Positions 11,620-23,455 of a stretch of 64,000 bases of DNA are shown here, in pieces. The stretch is taken from assembly GCA_951799405.1 (NCBI GenBank), contig OX637361.1:9832170-9896169 (forward strand). Reading direction: 5' to 3'. This DNA is from Agapetus fuscipes. Lineage: Eukaryota > Arthropoda > Insecta > Trichoptera > Glossosomatidae. The notes under the pieces were generated by a model. The model ran no database searches, was not told the origin of the DNA, and saw nothing but the letters and a program-made list of their open reading frames with translations. Position 1 is the first letter of the stretch, and each line of letters begins with the position of its first letter. Position numbers and translations under genes: made by a program.

Positions 11620-11770
11620 GGTATAATTGGTTCATCATCATTATCAACATGAGGTCGAAAGCTCTGGGTGGGCCTTGGCTGAATCCAGGATTCTCCTCCA
11701 CTCTTTCCTGTCCATCGCCTTTGCTTTAGCAACTTCTCCTTCCTCTTAGCAACTTCTTGTGGTGCAATCA
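11620..11770 (-). pseudogene. RTE-like LINE C-terminus
   Basis: The minus strand reads KAKAMDRKEWRRILDSAKAH PELSTSC and a stop (11745-11645 approximately), followed by an (ATG/ATC)-rich tail. The W..L.D.AKAH...C-stop ending is typical of RTE-clade polyproteins. The same end, with a stop inside, occurs at 39.47-39.60 kb. Confidence 0.7.
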
Positions 11771-13165
11771 TTCAACTAGGACCTCGTATATTATGTGATA
11801 ATTATGGTTTAATTTAATTATGTTATTTTTTTAATTGCCGTAATAATCAAGAAAAATTGTCGTATTTTCTTAAAGCAAAAGTCATTTACGGAAATTTATG
11901 TATTTTATTACAGAAATAAAGAAACCAATTACTAGAGCATTAAGATCGCAGTTATGGCTTAATAAAGCTGCGGAGAAATAGACTGAAATGATCTGCTCTT
12001 TGTCTTCAGAAGTAACAATTATTCCATTATTTGTATGCAGGGTTATCCAACTTGTTTAATCCGGTCCGAGGGCACTTTTTGATTTTGGGGACAAAGGTAA
12101 ATAAATTCCCCACCTAAAAGACAGTGGAAATACCCAGAGTAAGGTAGCTTGATGGAGTGGTGTCAAAATAAACTATTATCTATATTTAAAGTTGATTTGA
12201 AGAAAAATTGAAATCATTCATCAATTCGGATTATTCCCCGGGTAGGGATTATCAAGTCTCTCCTGTATAATTTATTTGGTTAAATTTATTTAAAGTGTGC
12301 AAAAAATAATTTGAAAAAAAAAAACAAAATGATGTTAAAAAATATTCAGACATTCACGAACACCGCGTGGATGGTGATGGATTAACGAATATCTAAACAT
12401 TTACGTTTTGACGGTGTGAAATGTTTGAGAGAATGATGAGAAAATAATACGAATTATGCGTTTTAAGTGTGAAGGTTTTTTTATTACGCTTAAAAAAAAC
12501 AGTAGGGTGAACAGATAAGTCATTGACGATGTAAAAATTATAAGGCAAAAAAGTATTTTGATTGTAACACCACATTTATATTTATTTATTTATTTATTTA
12601 TTTATAATTTCACGACACATTGTGCCTTTTACAAAACATATTAAAAATAGTGTTATAAATACAAGAGCACGAAAAAAGTATAAAATGAAACAACAAATAT
12701 ATCAGAACAACAATTAAAAACTATCTGGGATAAAAAAGTAACATAAAAAAAAAGAATGATTACATAAGTAGGTATTAATACTTTAAAACTAAAGAGATGA
12801 GATAAAAAAAACAAGAGAAAAGACAGTCTATGAATGTATAAATAGTAAGCAGAAATTAGAAGTAAGTAGCTGAATATAAAACACAATTAAAAATAGATTG
12901 AAAAAGATATATATAAATATATATGAAAGTAAAATGAAACAAAACCAACACAATATACCATATATACCATATAATATATTTGAAAAAGTCAACGTGTTTT
13001 CTAGCCTAATTTTTTTTTCTGAAAATATTTTGTAGAACTTTCTTTTTATGACCATTTTTAGTCAATTGATGTCGGTGTAAATGGCGTCTGGTGTTTATTA
13101 CTTATTAAATTCCATGAAACCTTTGTTGTAACATATTATATTTTAACTTCAATACAATTCACAAT
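11771..13165. other. Intergenic, AT-rich
   Basis: No gene supported. (TTTA)n at 12577-12605. 12600-13000 is A-rich and gives chance minus-strand frames full of Phe, Leu and Tyr. Confidence 0.45.
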
Positions 13166-13610
13166 CAAAGAAGTGCTGTCGACAACTCAGTTAGCAAATT
13201 GCTTGCATTCCATGCCAAGAGTTCGGGTTTGAATCCCACCGAAGATGTTAGAAATGATTTCCCATTACGGTCTAATCTAATCTAATCTAAGCTGCAAGGA
13301 TATATACCATTTAAGATTTATATCAAATGCATTCCCACAAGCAGACATGTATAATTTCGCGCGTTTATTTCAAACCCAAAATAAAATAAGTAAAAAAAGT
13401 AAGGCTTTTCAGCCTTCACAATAAATGAGTTCCAGCCCCCTCGGAAGCTGGGAAATTCCTACTTCAATTACTTCAATTGAAGTGGGTGGCAAAAGGCCGG
13501 CCCCCTTACCTGAAAATACACAGAGTCCACTCGCTGGAGGATAGGTTCCACTTTTTCGGGGAAAACGCAGAAAAGAGTTACACTTTATATGTAGCCCTGT
13601 AGCGTAGCGT
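13166..13610 (+). mobile_element. SINE-A split by RTE-A insertion
   Basis: 13166-13268 is the tRNA-like head (AACTCAGTTAGCAAATTGC, GGTTTGAATCC). 13364-13610 resumes exactly where the family consensus does (TTTATTTCAAACCCAAAAT, then TTACTTCAATTGAAGTGGGTGGC and AGGCCGGCCCCCTTACCTG). The piece between is a truncated RTE-A tail. Full SINE length is ~350 bp without the insertion. Confidence 0.85.
13269..13363 (-). mobile_element. RTE-A 3' tail nested in SINE-A
   Basis: (TCTAA)3 end, AGCTGCAAGGATATATACC, CCCACAAGCAGACATGTATA, stopping at TTTCGCGCG. Only ~95 bp inserted. Confidence 0.85.
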
Positions 13611-14254
13611 AACGAACACTTTTATTTATTAAATTGGTAGCTGTCCAATCACTAACCGCATCACCCTAAACCTAATAATAATAGCTCGACCTACATAATT
13701 CTGATATTTCTCTTCATCTTCATTGAAGAACCTTGTTTGTGATTGACGACCAAACATTTTTTTGTATAGAATCAAACACGGTAAACTAGGATTTCTTTCA
13801 AAAACGAGATACACACATGGAAACAAAGATAATTTCATGGAAACACAAACTATGATTTTTTTATACTTGGATGAAATCCTAGATTGTCGACTTTGATTCT
13901 ACGAGTATCTCTTACTCATTCGTAATTGATAACATTTATTTTCTCGTGTATTACATACAACCGGGATGACCTCACAGAAGTGGTCAGAGCGATTTAGCTG
14001 CTTGCGACATATCCGGTCAGTTCTCACAGCAGACTACAATATAAATTAACACAACTATGGGATTACAATATAAAACTAAGGTTGCAATGACTTAGAAGCT
14101 GATTTTATTGATTACTAAAAAAGAGCGCGTCATCAATCAGCCATCTGGTTTTATCATCCATAATCCTTGATTTAAGTTGCAACTCTCTATAAACATTTAA
14201 AGTTCATTTTTCATGTACATGTATACAAGCAATATTAATGATAATAGATAAATT
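13611..14254. other. Intergenic, nothing clear
   Basis: No element or gene recognised. Confidence 0.4.
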
Positions 14255-14320
14255 TGGATGATTTATTGGGTGAGCGCTTTTTTTGTGTGAATCCCACCTC
14301 GACAGCCCTCTGTATGCATA
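14255..14320 (-). mobile_element. SINE-B / LINE 3' end fragment
   Basis: GATTTATTGGGTGAGCGC and TGTGTGAATCCCACCTCGA correspond to the complement of the SINE-B 3' end seen at 42.65 and 57.87 kb. Confidence 0.5.
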
Positions 14321-14519
14321 TTTGTCATTACTTTTGCAAGCAACATTCTTTTGCTAAGAGCATGGATAAACCTTTGTGGCCAGTCTTTTGTAAAGCAATA
14401 GTGACTGGATGAATGGAGATGAAAAAAATTATGCAATGTTAATTACTCACTATGGGTGCTGTTGCGTCTTTCATATATATTTTTTCTATTTACGCGATAG
14501 AAAGAAACTAGTACATACC

Positions 14520-14650
14520 GTGGCTAAGCTACACATGTAGTGTAGCTTCTTGCCGCGTTCTTCTTGAAGGCGTCGCAGGTGGTGAGTGAGATCTTACTAT
14601 TTTTACAGGTAAGGAGGCTAGCTTTACGACAAACATTTCACTTTTACTTA
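14520..14650 (-). mobile_element. SINE-A 3' end fragment
   Basis: GTGTAGCTTCTTGCCGCGTT, TTTTTACAGGTAAGGAGGCT and the start of the ACTTCA block, as in the full copy at 24.3 kb. Confidence 0.75.
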
Positions 14651-17138
14651 TTACAAATCTTTCCTGCGCCTGTAGTAAAAAACGTTCGGCTAACTCACCT
14701 CAAAATAAATGTAGAAAAAGTGCATCACTCTCGAAGAGTGCTATCGTATATTCCATATATTTTCTGCTTCCACAATCGAGGGGAATTTACGCAATGCTTT
14801 ATACTCGGGCTACTGTTATTTTGTGGACGAACAGGTAAATCTAGAATCACTGCTGGGTCGGGTCACGACCATCGGGAAGGCTTTCCGCCACAAAAAAAAA
14901 TTATAGCATTGCATGAGCGTTCTGTGATACGCTTCCCCGGATGGAAGTGTATGAACGGAATGGGGATGAGGTGGGTTTTCGCAATGTTATTTTTTCTGTT
15001 TGTTTTTCCCTACTTATTCGCCACTTAGGATCCCTGTTGTATTCTCATTGCTTGCTTGTGTTACGTAATCTGTTACATAATTTATTTAAATCTCTTTTAG
15101 CACAACTCCATCCAGCGTAACGGTCATCGCTGCCATGTTTGGCCGAGCTCTTGACTCTCTCATGGTCATTGGTATTCCCTTACAAGAAGAAACACGAGCA
15201 TAAAAAAAAACAACTGACATAATGCTTTTTTAATGTAAATGTACCCCCCGTTCTCACGACCTACATCGCAAACACAAACCCGCAATCCAAGACTGAATTA
15301 TTTTCGGCATAAAAATAAAATAAGATTAAATTTATTGTGACGATATTAGGAATATTATGATGGTGAAATTTCAAGAAGTATTATCATGAGAATAAAGAAT
15401 TTGCGAAATGGCTTACATAATATGGAGGATGCGTACTTTGAAAATCTTTTTTGGCTAATGTTCTTCAACTTGGTATCACAAGCGTGCGTTGAGTTTTGTG
15501 ATGTGCCAGGCTGTGGGAATGAAAAAATAGGCGCATAAGAAGTCAAGGTTGAAAGAAATAACAAAACCACAATTAGATGACGCTTCTCAAATAAGCTGTT
15601 TTTATTCTAAATATGTTTCTTATACTTCAATTGTATAGATATTGATCCAAATTACCGCAAAACAATCTTGGAAACAGAAAAAGAAGATCGAAATAGAAAA
15701 CGAAGATGAAGCTCAAAAGTTGAAAAAAAAACTGATGTAATCTCGTGCTGAAGTATAAAACTTTTTACTTATAGATGTATATGCTTTATAGACTACGTAC
15801 ATACTTGTCCTTCTTTCAAATGATTTCTATATCAAATGGCATTAGCAAAATCTGTTCGATATGATATTCATTCAAAATTTCTCTATAAGAAAACAGGTGT
15901 GTATATATATTTTTTTAAAAGCTTACGACACGCCTAAAAAATAAAACAATTAAATAAGAATATTGTTATGTATATTATTAATTTGGTCCTTTGATAATGG
16001 GCGAATTTTCTTAGCTTTCATACGAATATTTTCCATAATTGTACTTTATTTTTCTTCATTTTCGTTACAATTTACCCCTTAATAATTCCTCTTACCTTTA
16101 ATGATACTTTTTTTCAATTCCATGGGGTGATACCAGGAACTGCACAACATACCAGCAACAAAAACCATTGCATACTGCAGCCCAGCAAACTAACAGAAGC
16201 ACTCATTTGATACAATTTTTACTAAAATAAATCAAATAAAAGTCATATTAGATTTTGATCTTCCAATTTTATTTTTATTTTTTTATGGATGGCATTGTCT
16301 AACTGCTCCTTCGCTGCGTCCGTCCCTGCTGCCTACGTCATGCCGCCTAAATTATGTGTGGAACATTTAACATGCGGCACGTTCTGAACTAACGACGGCC
16401 CGAAAGAAACCGAGGCAGAATCGCCAAGTGATAGTTAGTGGTGGAGGGAGAATTCGGTAGGCGGTCCCTGTTTGATGATGACCGACAGACTGAAGAAATG
16501 AACCGCCTCTGATATTTAACTTCAAACTATATCATATACCTACTTTAAAAAAACGGGTAGAAATTTCAACTGTAAAAAAGCTTCATTTTTTTCGCAATGA
16601 TTTTGTTAAAACTCAAATTTAAATTGCAGAAACAATGTTAGTTCTATTGGTTATAATTCCTTATTGCTGGTTTTGTGTTTAATTGGTTCTTTAATTAATC
16701 GATTGTAATTATGATAAAATCACTTTCATTTGGCCTCGGCAAGTATGGTTTGAAAGAATGTTTGGGACGTTATTTGTTAAAATGAGAAGTTTGAGGGAAA
16801 ATGGGACATTTTGACCATCGAAGATGCCTATTTTACGGAATGAGTGTGCCCGCTAAAACGGGAAGAATGTGAAGAAATATCATCACCATCACCACTACAC
16901 TTCATTACACTTCTAAAGACAGTGCCTTTTTGTCTCAGTCATCTGTCTCTGTTGGTTGATATCTTCTTGAGCTGCAAATAGGAGACATGAACCATGAACT
17001 GCTTCAAATTTTGGAAGTTTGAAGATCTTTAGTGACATCGTGTTGTTTTTTTTTCGTCGAAGATTTTTCTTTCAAATTGCTAAGGTACCTTTGCCTGTGA
17101 TCTGTTTTTTTTAATAGGTTAAGTAACTTCATTTTTGC
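14651..17138. other. Intergenic; two unexplained GC-richer patches
   Basis: 14840-14950 shares a CGGGAAGG.CTTTCCGCCA-type stretch, inverted, with 30.66-30.70 kb, probably an unnamed repeat. 16300-16510 is GC-richer than its surroundings (GCCGCCTAAATTATG, GACGGCCCGAAAGAAACC), gives no long open frame and matches nothing else here. The rest is AT-rich without recognisable content. Confidence 0.4.
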
Positions 17139-17382
17139 ACATCTATAATCTATAACCTATAATCTAAGTTGCAAGGATATATTCATTTAAAGCTCTCAGA
17201 TGTATGCCCACAAACAAACACGTGTAGTTCGCGCTTACAAATGCTGATTGTGTACTTACAAATAAAATCCAAACCCAAATGAACATAAGCCCTGCAACTC
17301 CTGCCGACATTCCCTGAAACAGGGGTGACATTGGCAAAGTGAACCATTTTTTACAGTATGGGTGGTCAGCCTCATACCAATA
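17139..17382 (-). mobile_element. RTE-A 3' tail
   Basis: Full conserved tail, ATCTATAACC end to GGTCAGCCTCATACCAA. It belongs to the subtype with GTTCGCGCTTACAAATGC, like 787-960 and the tail at 56.44-56.70 kb. Confidence 0.9.
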
Positions 17383-18178
17383 TGCCCATACATGTTTATT
17401 CTAAAATAGCATTTGTAAACAATGATAAAAAATACTGTTTTATTTTGTCGCATCTCAAGACTAGTGTGAAATACAAAATGTCTCGCGTTTATTAACATAA
17501 CATAAATCTCTTTCTTATAGGATTTGCTTCCTTGGGAATAAAGAAACCCCGACGTTCTATTAAAGTGCTTTAAGCAGAATGGGACAATTTCACTGTGAAA
17601 ATGAATCCTTGTAACAAGTCAATGCTTTACATTCAAGGCTAATGCGGCAAGAAAATAAAACAGAATAAACGGAAAACGTTTACTGTAACTCTACGATGGT
17701 CAAGCGGTGTTCAATCATGCACCAGTTAGATCTGTTCAGACTGTGATATATATACTATTTTGTGTGACCATATGAAACCAGGAAGGCTATATTTGTTTTT
17801 ATACAAGGATACGAAAGTAAACATAAATAAAAATGTTATTTAATTTTTGGGTTATAAATAATGACATTTTGCTTTTCGGGAAATTTAGGTGAAAAGGGTA
17901 GGAAATGTCGGCGCTTTAGACGAGCGAACTTGGTGTTGGTAATTTGACTGTTGAAAAAACACATGATGGTTGAATCTCGTCTTGAAGATAGTTTTGACCC
18001 TTTGCATACTTTGTCATGGGGTAATCAATAATTCTCAATTCATTTTATAAAAAAAAATTCGACTATTTATTGCCAGATGAAAGTATGTTAGTGATTTGAA
18101 TTCCTCTCCACCACCTGTTAAGTAACGTTTGAATGCATAATGCCACTATCGTTAACATTACCAATATTGTTTATCATT
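17383..18178. other. Intergenic, nothing clear
   Basis: No gene or repeat recognised. Confidence 0.4.
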
Positions 18179-18904
18179 ATCTAATCTAATCTAATCTAAG
18201 CTGCAAAGATATATATCATTCAAGACTTATACTAAATGCATTCCCACAAGCAGATATATATCATTTCGCGCTAACACATGCCGCATGTGGACCTACAATA
18301 TAAAAACCCAATCTCAAATGAACATAAGCCTTGCAACTCTTGCCGTCCTTCCCTGAAACAGGGGTGACATTGGCAAAGTGAACCAATTTTTATATTATGG
18401 GTGGTCAGCCGCATAACAACCTATAAGTCAAGGAACATACATGACAAATTACATTTTTTTTAAATCAAAGAATAAAAATAACAATATATACATGGACATA
18501 AAAAACTAAATCATAAAACCAATTTCACTTTAACAAACCCTAGCCGCCAACATCACAGATCAACCGCCATTTCTTTCTATCCTTGCATACTTCTTTCATT
18601 TCCTCCAGAGTCATAACCTTCTTCATACAAGCTCTTCTTTTATTATGACTCTGGATATTCCATTCATTCGCAATTTCGGATATTTGGTCCATCCATACCT
18701 TTCTCGGTCTTCCTTTACCACGACATCCATCTATTCTACCAACATATACTTTCTTCGTCAGTCTTTCCTCATTCATTCTCTCCATATGCCCAAACCATCT
18801 TAACAAACTTCTTTTAATCTTCACTTTCACACTTTCTTTTGCACCACATTCTTTTCTTACAAAATCATTACTCACCCTGTCACTCCGTTTTTTCCCAATC
18901 ATAC
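18179..18904 (-). mobile_element. RTE-A copy with RT C-terminus, head-to-head partner
   Basis: 18179-18433 is the 3' tail with (TCTAA)n. 18900-18538 encodes ~120 residues on the minus strand: MIGKKRSDRVSNDFVRKECG, then LLRWFGHMERMNEERLTKK, GRGRPRKVWMDQ-like and WRLICDVGG with stop. This is the C-terminal region, after the catalytic RT domain, of an RTE-type polyprotein. It is open but has lost the catalytic part. The open frame continues to 18953 only by reading the antisense of the neighbouring copy. Confidence 0.9.
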
Positions 18905-19830
18905 GAAAGGCAGGTGTGTACTGGGTGCGACCGCTTGCATCGCCAGGAACCAAAATCTCTCAAAAAATGTTAGATTGGCGGTGCACGGTGGTATACTAGT
19001 GCCAACCTTGATGTATGGAAGTGAAGCCTGGACGGTGAGTGAAAGGGAAATTAGTAAAGTCCATACAGTAGAAATGGACTATCTAAGAAGTATGATTGGG
19101 AAAAAACGAAGTGACAGGGTGAGGAATGATTTTGTAAGAGAAGAATGTGGTGTAAGGAAAAGTGTGAAAGTGAAGATTAAAAGAAGTATGTTAAGATGGT
19201 TCGGGCATTTGGAGAGAATGAGTGATGAAAGATTGACGAAGAAAGTATATGTTGCTAGAATAGATGGATGTCGTGGTAGAGGAAGACCGAGAAAAGTATG
19301 GAAGGATCAAATCTCTGAAATAGCGAATGAATGGGATATCCAGAGTCATAATAAAAGGAGGACTTGTATGAAAAAGGTTATGACTCTGGATGAAATGAAA
19401 GAAGTATGCAAGGACAGGAAGAAGTGGCGGCTAATCTGCAATGTTGATTTCTAATGTTGGTGTATTCATTTGCTACATTTTTTTGCATAGGAAATTTTTG
19501 ACTTTTTTTGTATAGATTTCTTTGTAAGGTTTTGTTCTTTTTTATATTTAAATGTAATTTATTATTAATATTCCTTGACTTATAGGTTGGTATGAGGCTG
19601 ACCACCCATACTGTAAAAAATGGTTCACTTTGCCAATGTCACCCCTGTTTCAGGGAAGGTCGGCAAAAGTTGTGGGGCTTATGTTCATTTGAGGTTTGGA
19701 TTTATTTGTAAGTACACATTCAGCATTTGTAAGCGCGAACTACACTTGTTGGTTTGTGGGCATACATCTGAGAGCTTTAAATGAATATATCCTTGCAACT
19801 TAGATTATAGATTATTATAGATTATATACC
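18904..19830 (+). mobile_element. RTE-A copy with RT C-terminus and 3' tail
   Basis: ORF piece 18975-19454: LVPTLMYGSEAWTVSEREIS, LRSMIGKKRSDRVRNDF, MLRWFGHLERMSDERLTKK, WDIQSHNKRRTCMKKVM and WRLICNVDF with stop. A readable frame before it (from ~18907) gives the LPLASPR..I-like block. The tail 19555-19830 ends in (TTATAGA)n. The neighbour on its left is a second copy in the opposite orientation, 5' end to 5' end. Confidence 0.92.
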
Positions 19831-19968
19831 TACTTCTTAGAAAGTCCATTTCAACAGTATGGACTTTACTAATTTCACTTTCATTCACCGTCCAGGCCTC
19901 GCTTCCATACATCAAGGTGGGTAAAAGTATGCCACTGCGTACCGCCAATCGAGCATTTTTAGATATGT
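19822..19968 (-). pseudogene. RTE-A internal ORF fragment
   Basis: The minus strand reads NARLAVRSGILLPTLMYGSE, then AWTVNESEISKVHTVEMDF. It abuts the 3' tail of the previous copy and has no tail of its own, so it is an internal piece, perhaps an inverted 5' end of a lost copy. Confidence 0.8.
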
Positions 19969-20584
19969 TTATCATTATCAAATATTTAATCAACGATATT
20001 TTCGAAAAGATAAAGCTGCTCGTTCCACTAAAGGTCTGAGCAGACCTGATACACCATTATTGGCCTTTGGATACCTATAAAACCTGTAAATAAACCTGAA
20101 CACATTTTTTTTGCGGTAGCACATATTATGCTAAATTGGCTTTGAGAGTAAAATTTTCTCTATCACGCACAGAAAAAAAATGCAGATTTTTTTATTGTAG
20201 ACATGCTTTAACATCGCAGAGTTAAAAAATGACAGGGAACACCATTGGGTACTTCACTCGAAAATAAATTACCAAAATATACAGAGATATTTCAGAGGGG
20301 GTTTTCTATCTCATTTACAAGGAAAACGGAACATTCTCTTTGCGCCTTTTCTTTCAGACTGTCTCAAATGTTGTTTCTTTATAAAACACGACGCTTAACG
20401 AGGCAAGTGTCAACGCTTTGAAAATATAGTCTTTTTTTTCTCTTCTGCGTCCTTAATCTTGGAGCAAAACAACAACTATGAAAATGGTATCTTTTCATTT
20501 ATAATAACATAGAATGGTGACTGAAAGTCCTGGACTATCTAGAATTAAAAAAAATACCATTTAGAGTCAAAGACGATACCCTGT
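19969..20584. other. Intergenic, nothing clear
   Basis: No gene or repeat recognised. Confidence 0.4.
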
Positions 20585-20800
20585 TGAAAGCACCGGTTCT
20601 CATCAGATCACCGGAGCTAAGCAACATTGGGCGCGAATGCTACTTGGATGGGTGACCGTTTAGGTACACCGCGTGTCGTTGACATTTTTTTGACCGGTCC
20701 GTAGTCCAGTGGCAACACTTCGGACTCGTAAATGGAAGATTGTGGATTCGGATCCCGGTGGAGCACAAAAAAATACAATTTATTTTCAAATTCATAAAAA
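20585..20800 (+). mobile_element. 5S-rRNA/tRNA composite SINE, truncated
   Basis: 20587-20686 resembles the 3' four-fifths of an animal 5S rRNA gene: CACCGGTTCTCATCAGATCA, AGCTAAGCAACATTGGG, CTTGGATGGGTGACCG and ACACCGCGTGTCGTTG. The box A and box C internal control regions are included. It joins, after TTTTTTT, the SINE-B tRNA head (GACCGGTCCGTAGTCCAGTG, box B GGATTCGGATCC). The body stops soon after GAGCACAAAA. The same junction is present at 51.05 kb. Confidence 0.85.
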
Positions 20801-23216
20801 TCTGTCCTCATTATTTTCTTTGGTCCATTTTGTATCTAAATAAATGTTTTCTAATTATCAATATTGCCAAGTACTTCTTTCGGATATGTATTTTTGTAGA
20901 AATCGCGACAGCAAAAATGTCTCTTATCCAAAGTCAACAGTTTTTTTTGTTTGACGTGAAAAATTGAACCGAAATTCAATATTCTTTCAACTAAAAACAA
21001 TTTGACAGAATAAATATTTTTTGTCTTTTTATGTTTGTATCACCTCCAAGTTAAATTGACTAGAATAATTGTATTATCGTTCGGAAAAAAGATTCTTTCT
21101 TATTTTCTCTCTTCTTTTTTGGTTCCTCTCTTCTTTCTTTTTTTCTCTTCATTTCATTACAGATGTCAACATTTGTAAAAATATCTCAGGGGTCAATTTG
21201 TAGCAATTTTTGTTGTGTCATTATTTTTTAATATAAAAAAAATAAGCATGAAAAGAAAACACTGTTTCATTCAACGGATATCAGTAGAATAAAACAGTGT
21301 TTGGTTTTTTAAAATGGTGTTATTAACACAAAAAAAGTAAGAGGTTTCCGCAAGAGCATTTCATTAATTTAATTTTTCCATCAATATAAATATATTTTTT
21401 TTAATTAAAAGACATGATAATTTTAATAAACTCTTCTTTATTTCACTCAATGTACAGTATTAAAATTAAGCTACAGATCAAAATATAAATTTCTTAAATA
21501 TTACATACCTATTTTTGCTGCATTCTTATAAAATTATTTAATTCAATCAAATTACGCGATTAAAAAAAAATACAAATTTGAAAGATTTTTTTTCCGTAAA
21601 ACAATCATCATTAAAATGATATTGTTGTAGAAGGTAATAGAAGAAATGTTTTGTTTTAAATAATAAAAAAAAAAAAACATTTTAACTTGTAACATGAAAT
21701 ATTTTGTGAAATTTAAGTGATCATTAAATAAGTCCACAAAAAAATAAATAAATAAAAGACAGAAAATTTTTTTTTGTACATTTTTTTGTTTCAAAATCAA
21801 ACTTTTTTTGTTTTTATATTTACGACTACGCGCATACATGTGGACTTGAATAATGCCATGTTTTTAGTAATAAACTTTTTAATTTTATAGCATGTCACAA
21901 GTGTGCTCGTGGGATTTAAGCCCGTTGGTATAGAATTCATATAGTATAAGCTCCAAAAAAAACCCGATTGAAAAAAAAGGGTTTATCTGTAATTATAGCA
22001 ACAACAAAAAAATATTAGACTGCAATTGAAGTAATCTTTTTATTTATTTATTTACATTTTTTAATTAAATTTATTGTGTTATACAAAGTTTATTTTAATT
22101 AAATACACATTTAAAGGTTTTTTTCGTATAAGGGTATCGCCGTCGAAATTTGTACCTTTTGTCTTGTGCGTGTGTCCCCTAATGATTTTCAGCTTTTTCA
22201 TAAAAACTGGTAATCTCTACTGAATTCTAAAATTATCAGAGTAAAGTAAATAAAAAGCGTATCGAAATACAAAAAAAAACTGCAAAAAGCATTAAGTGGC
22301 GATGTAATTAAAAAATAAAACAAAAACGCCTTTTTTCCATTCCCATACAAATTTTACATGTCCGCAACCCGTTTTTGACCCTTTGATGGCATGATACGAT
22401 CAAAATAGTCAAACGTTTTTAAAGTTGAGTATTTTTGCATATACCTTAGTAACGTATCTTTCATTTTCTGTACTAGCCACAATAATATTTACTTATTTAA
22501 ACACGAAATATTGATTGCTAAGGGTTGTCTCCATTTTTGGCTCCGAAATTTTTCTTTTAGTATGTTACCAATTCCATTGGAACTGACAAAAATCTTGCAA
22601 TTTTAAGTATTTATTCACGTATGGTAACTCTTTGATGTAGTGTGGACAACACAAAAAAACTCATTCGATACCTTCATTTTCTTTTGAGAACGTTTACATC
22701 AGACTCGGGAATTTGTCGTGTGTGTTTTGAGTGGAAGTTAACTTGGCATTATTAAGGTATGTATTCGAATATGTTGTCAGTTGTATATTTTTTACTTAGA
22801 TCCATTAATTCTTCTAATGATTGTATGTTTTTATCATTGCTGACAGTATTATTTTTCAAATGGCACAAGTTTAAGGTAATGTCGGGCGGTTTTTTATTTA
22901 CAATCTTTACCGTATGTTACCAGTATTAAGGTGTATTCACGTAGGTTTAAAAAAATTCACCTACTGACCGTTAATTTATGGTTGACAAACAAATAACATT
23001 TACGTACCTAATTGAAACATAAAACTATCTAATCAACCTTACTACATGCTATTAATATTTTAAATGCACCGTTTGATGTTTGTTATTCAAAATAGCAAAA
23101 AGGTTTATTCCGTGATCTGTGGGCTAAACGATTAAATGAAATTTGGACCACAGAGGTACCTAATTTTTATATCGGTGCTGGATACTGTGAAAAATGTACG
23201 CAAAAAAAAACATTGC
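20801..23216. other. Intergenic, AT-rich, nothing recognised
   Basis: Many A and T runs. A short hairpin (AAACACTGTTT / AAACAGTGTTT) lies at 21258-21303. No gene or dispersed repeat that I can identify. Confidence 0.4.
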
Positions 23217-23455
23217 CTATCTATCTAAATCTATGATAATCTATAATCTAAGTTACAAAAATATATTGCATTTAAGACTTTAAGTTCGTACTTAAACATG
23301 CTGCATGTGAACCTACAATATAAAACCCAATCTCAAATGAACATAAACCCTGCAACTCTTGCCGACCTTACCTGACACAATGGTAACATTGGTAAAGTGA
23401 ACCATTTTTTACAGTATGAGTGGTCAGCTTCATACTAACCTATAAGTCAAGGAAA
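23217..23455 (-). mobile_element. RTE-A 3' tail
   Basis: ATCTATGATAATCTATAATC end through ATGCTGCATGTGAACC, TGCAACTCTTGCCGACC and CCTATAAGTCAAGGAA, with an internal ~25-bp deletion. Confidence 0.88.

Noticed and set aside
12653..13055. Phe/Leu/Tyr-rich minus-strand frames as membrane proteins
   Set aside because: They follow from A-rich DNA read on the minus strand; no start context, splice signals or family motif.
18540..18953. 137-codon frame as one protein
   Set aside because: The first ~15 codons are antisense of the neighbouring RTE-A copy; only the rest is RTE-A coding sequence, and it is a truncated fragment.
20587..20686. Functional 5S rRNA gene
   Set aside because: The 5' fifth is missing, it joins a tRNA-like SINE head without a gene-type end, and the joint recurs at 51 kb.
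21258..21303. Short hairpin AAACACTGTTT / AAACAGTGTTT as an RNA gene or terminator
   Set aside because: Only ~11 bp paired with an unpaired 20-bp loop in AT-rich DNA; nothing else supports function.
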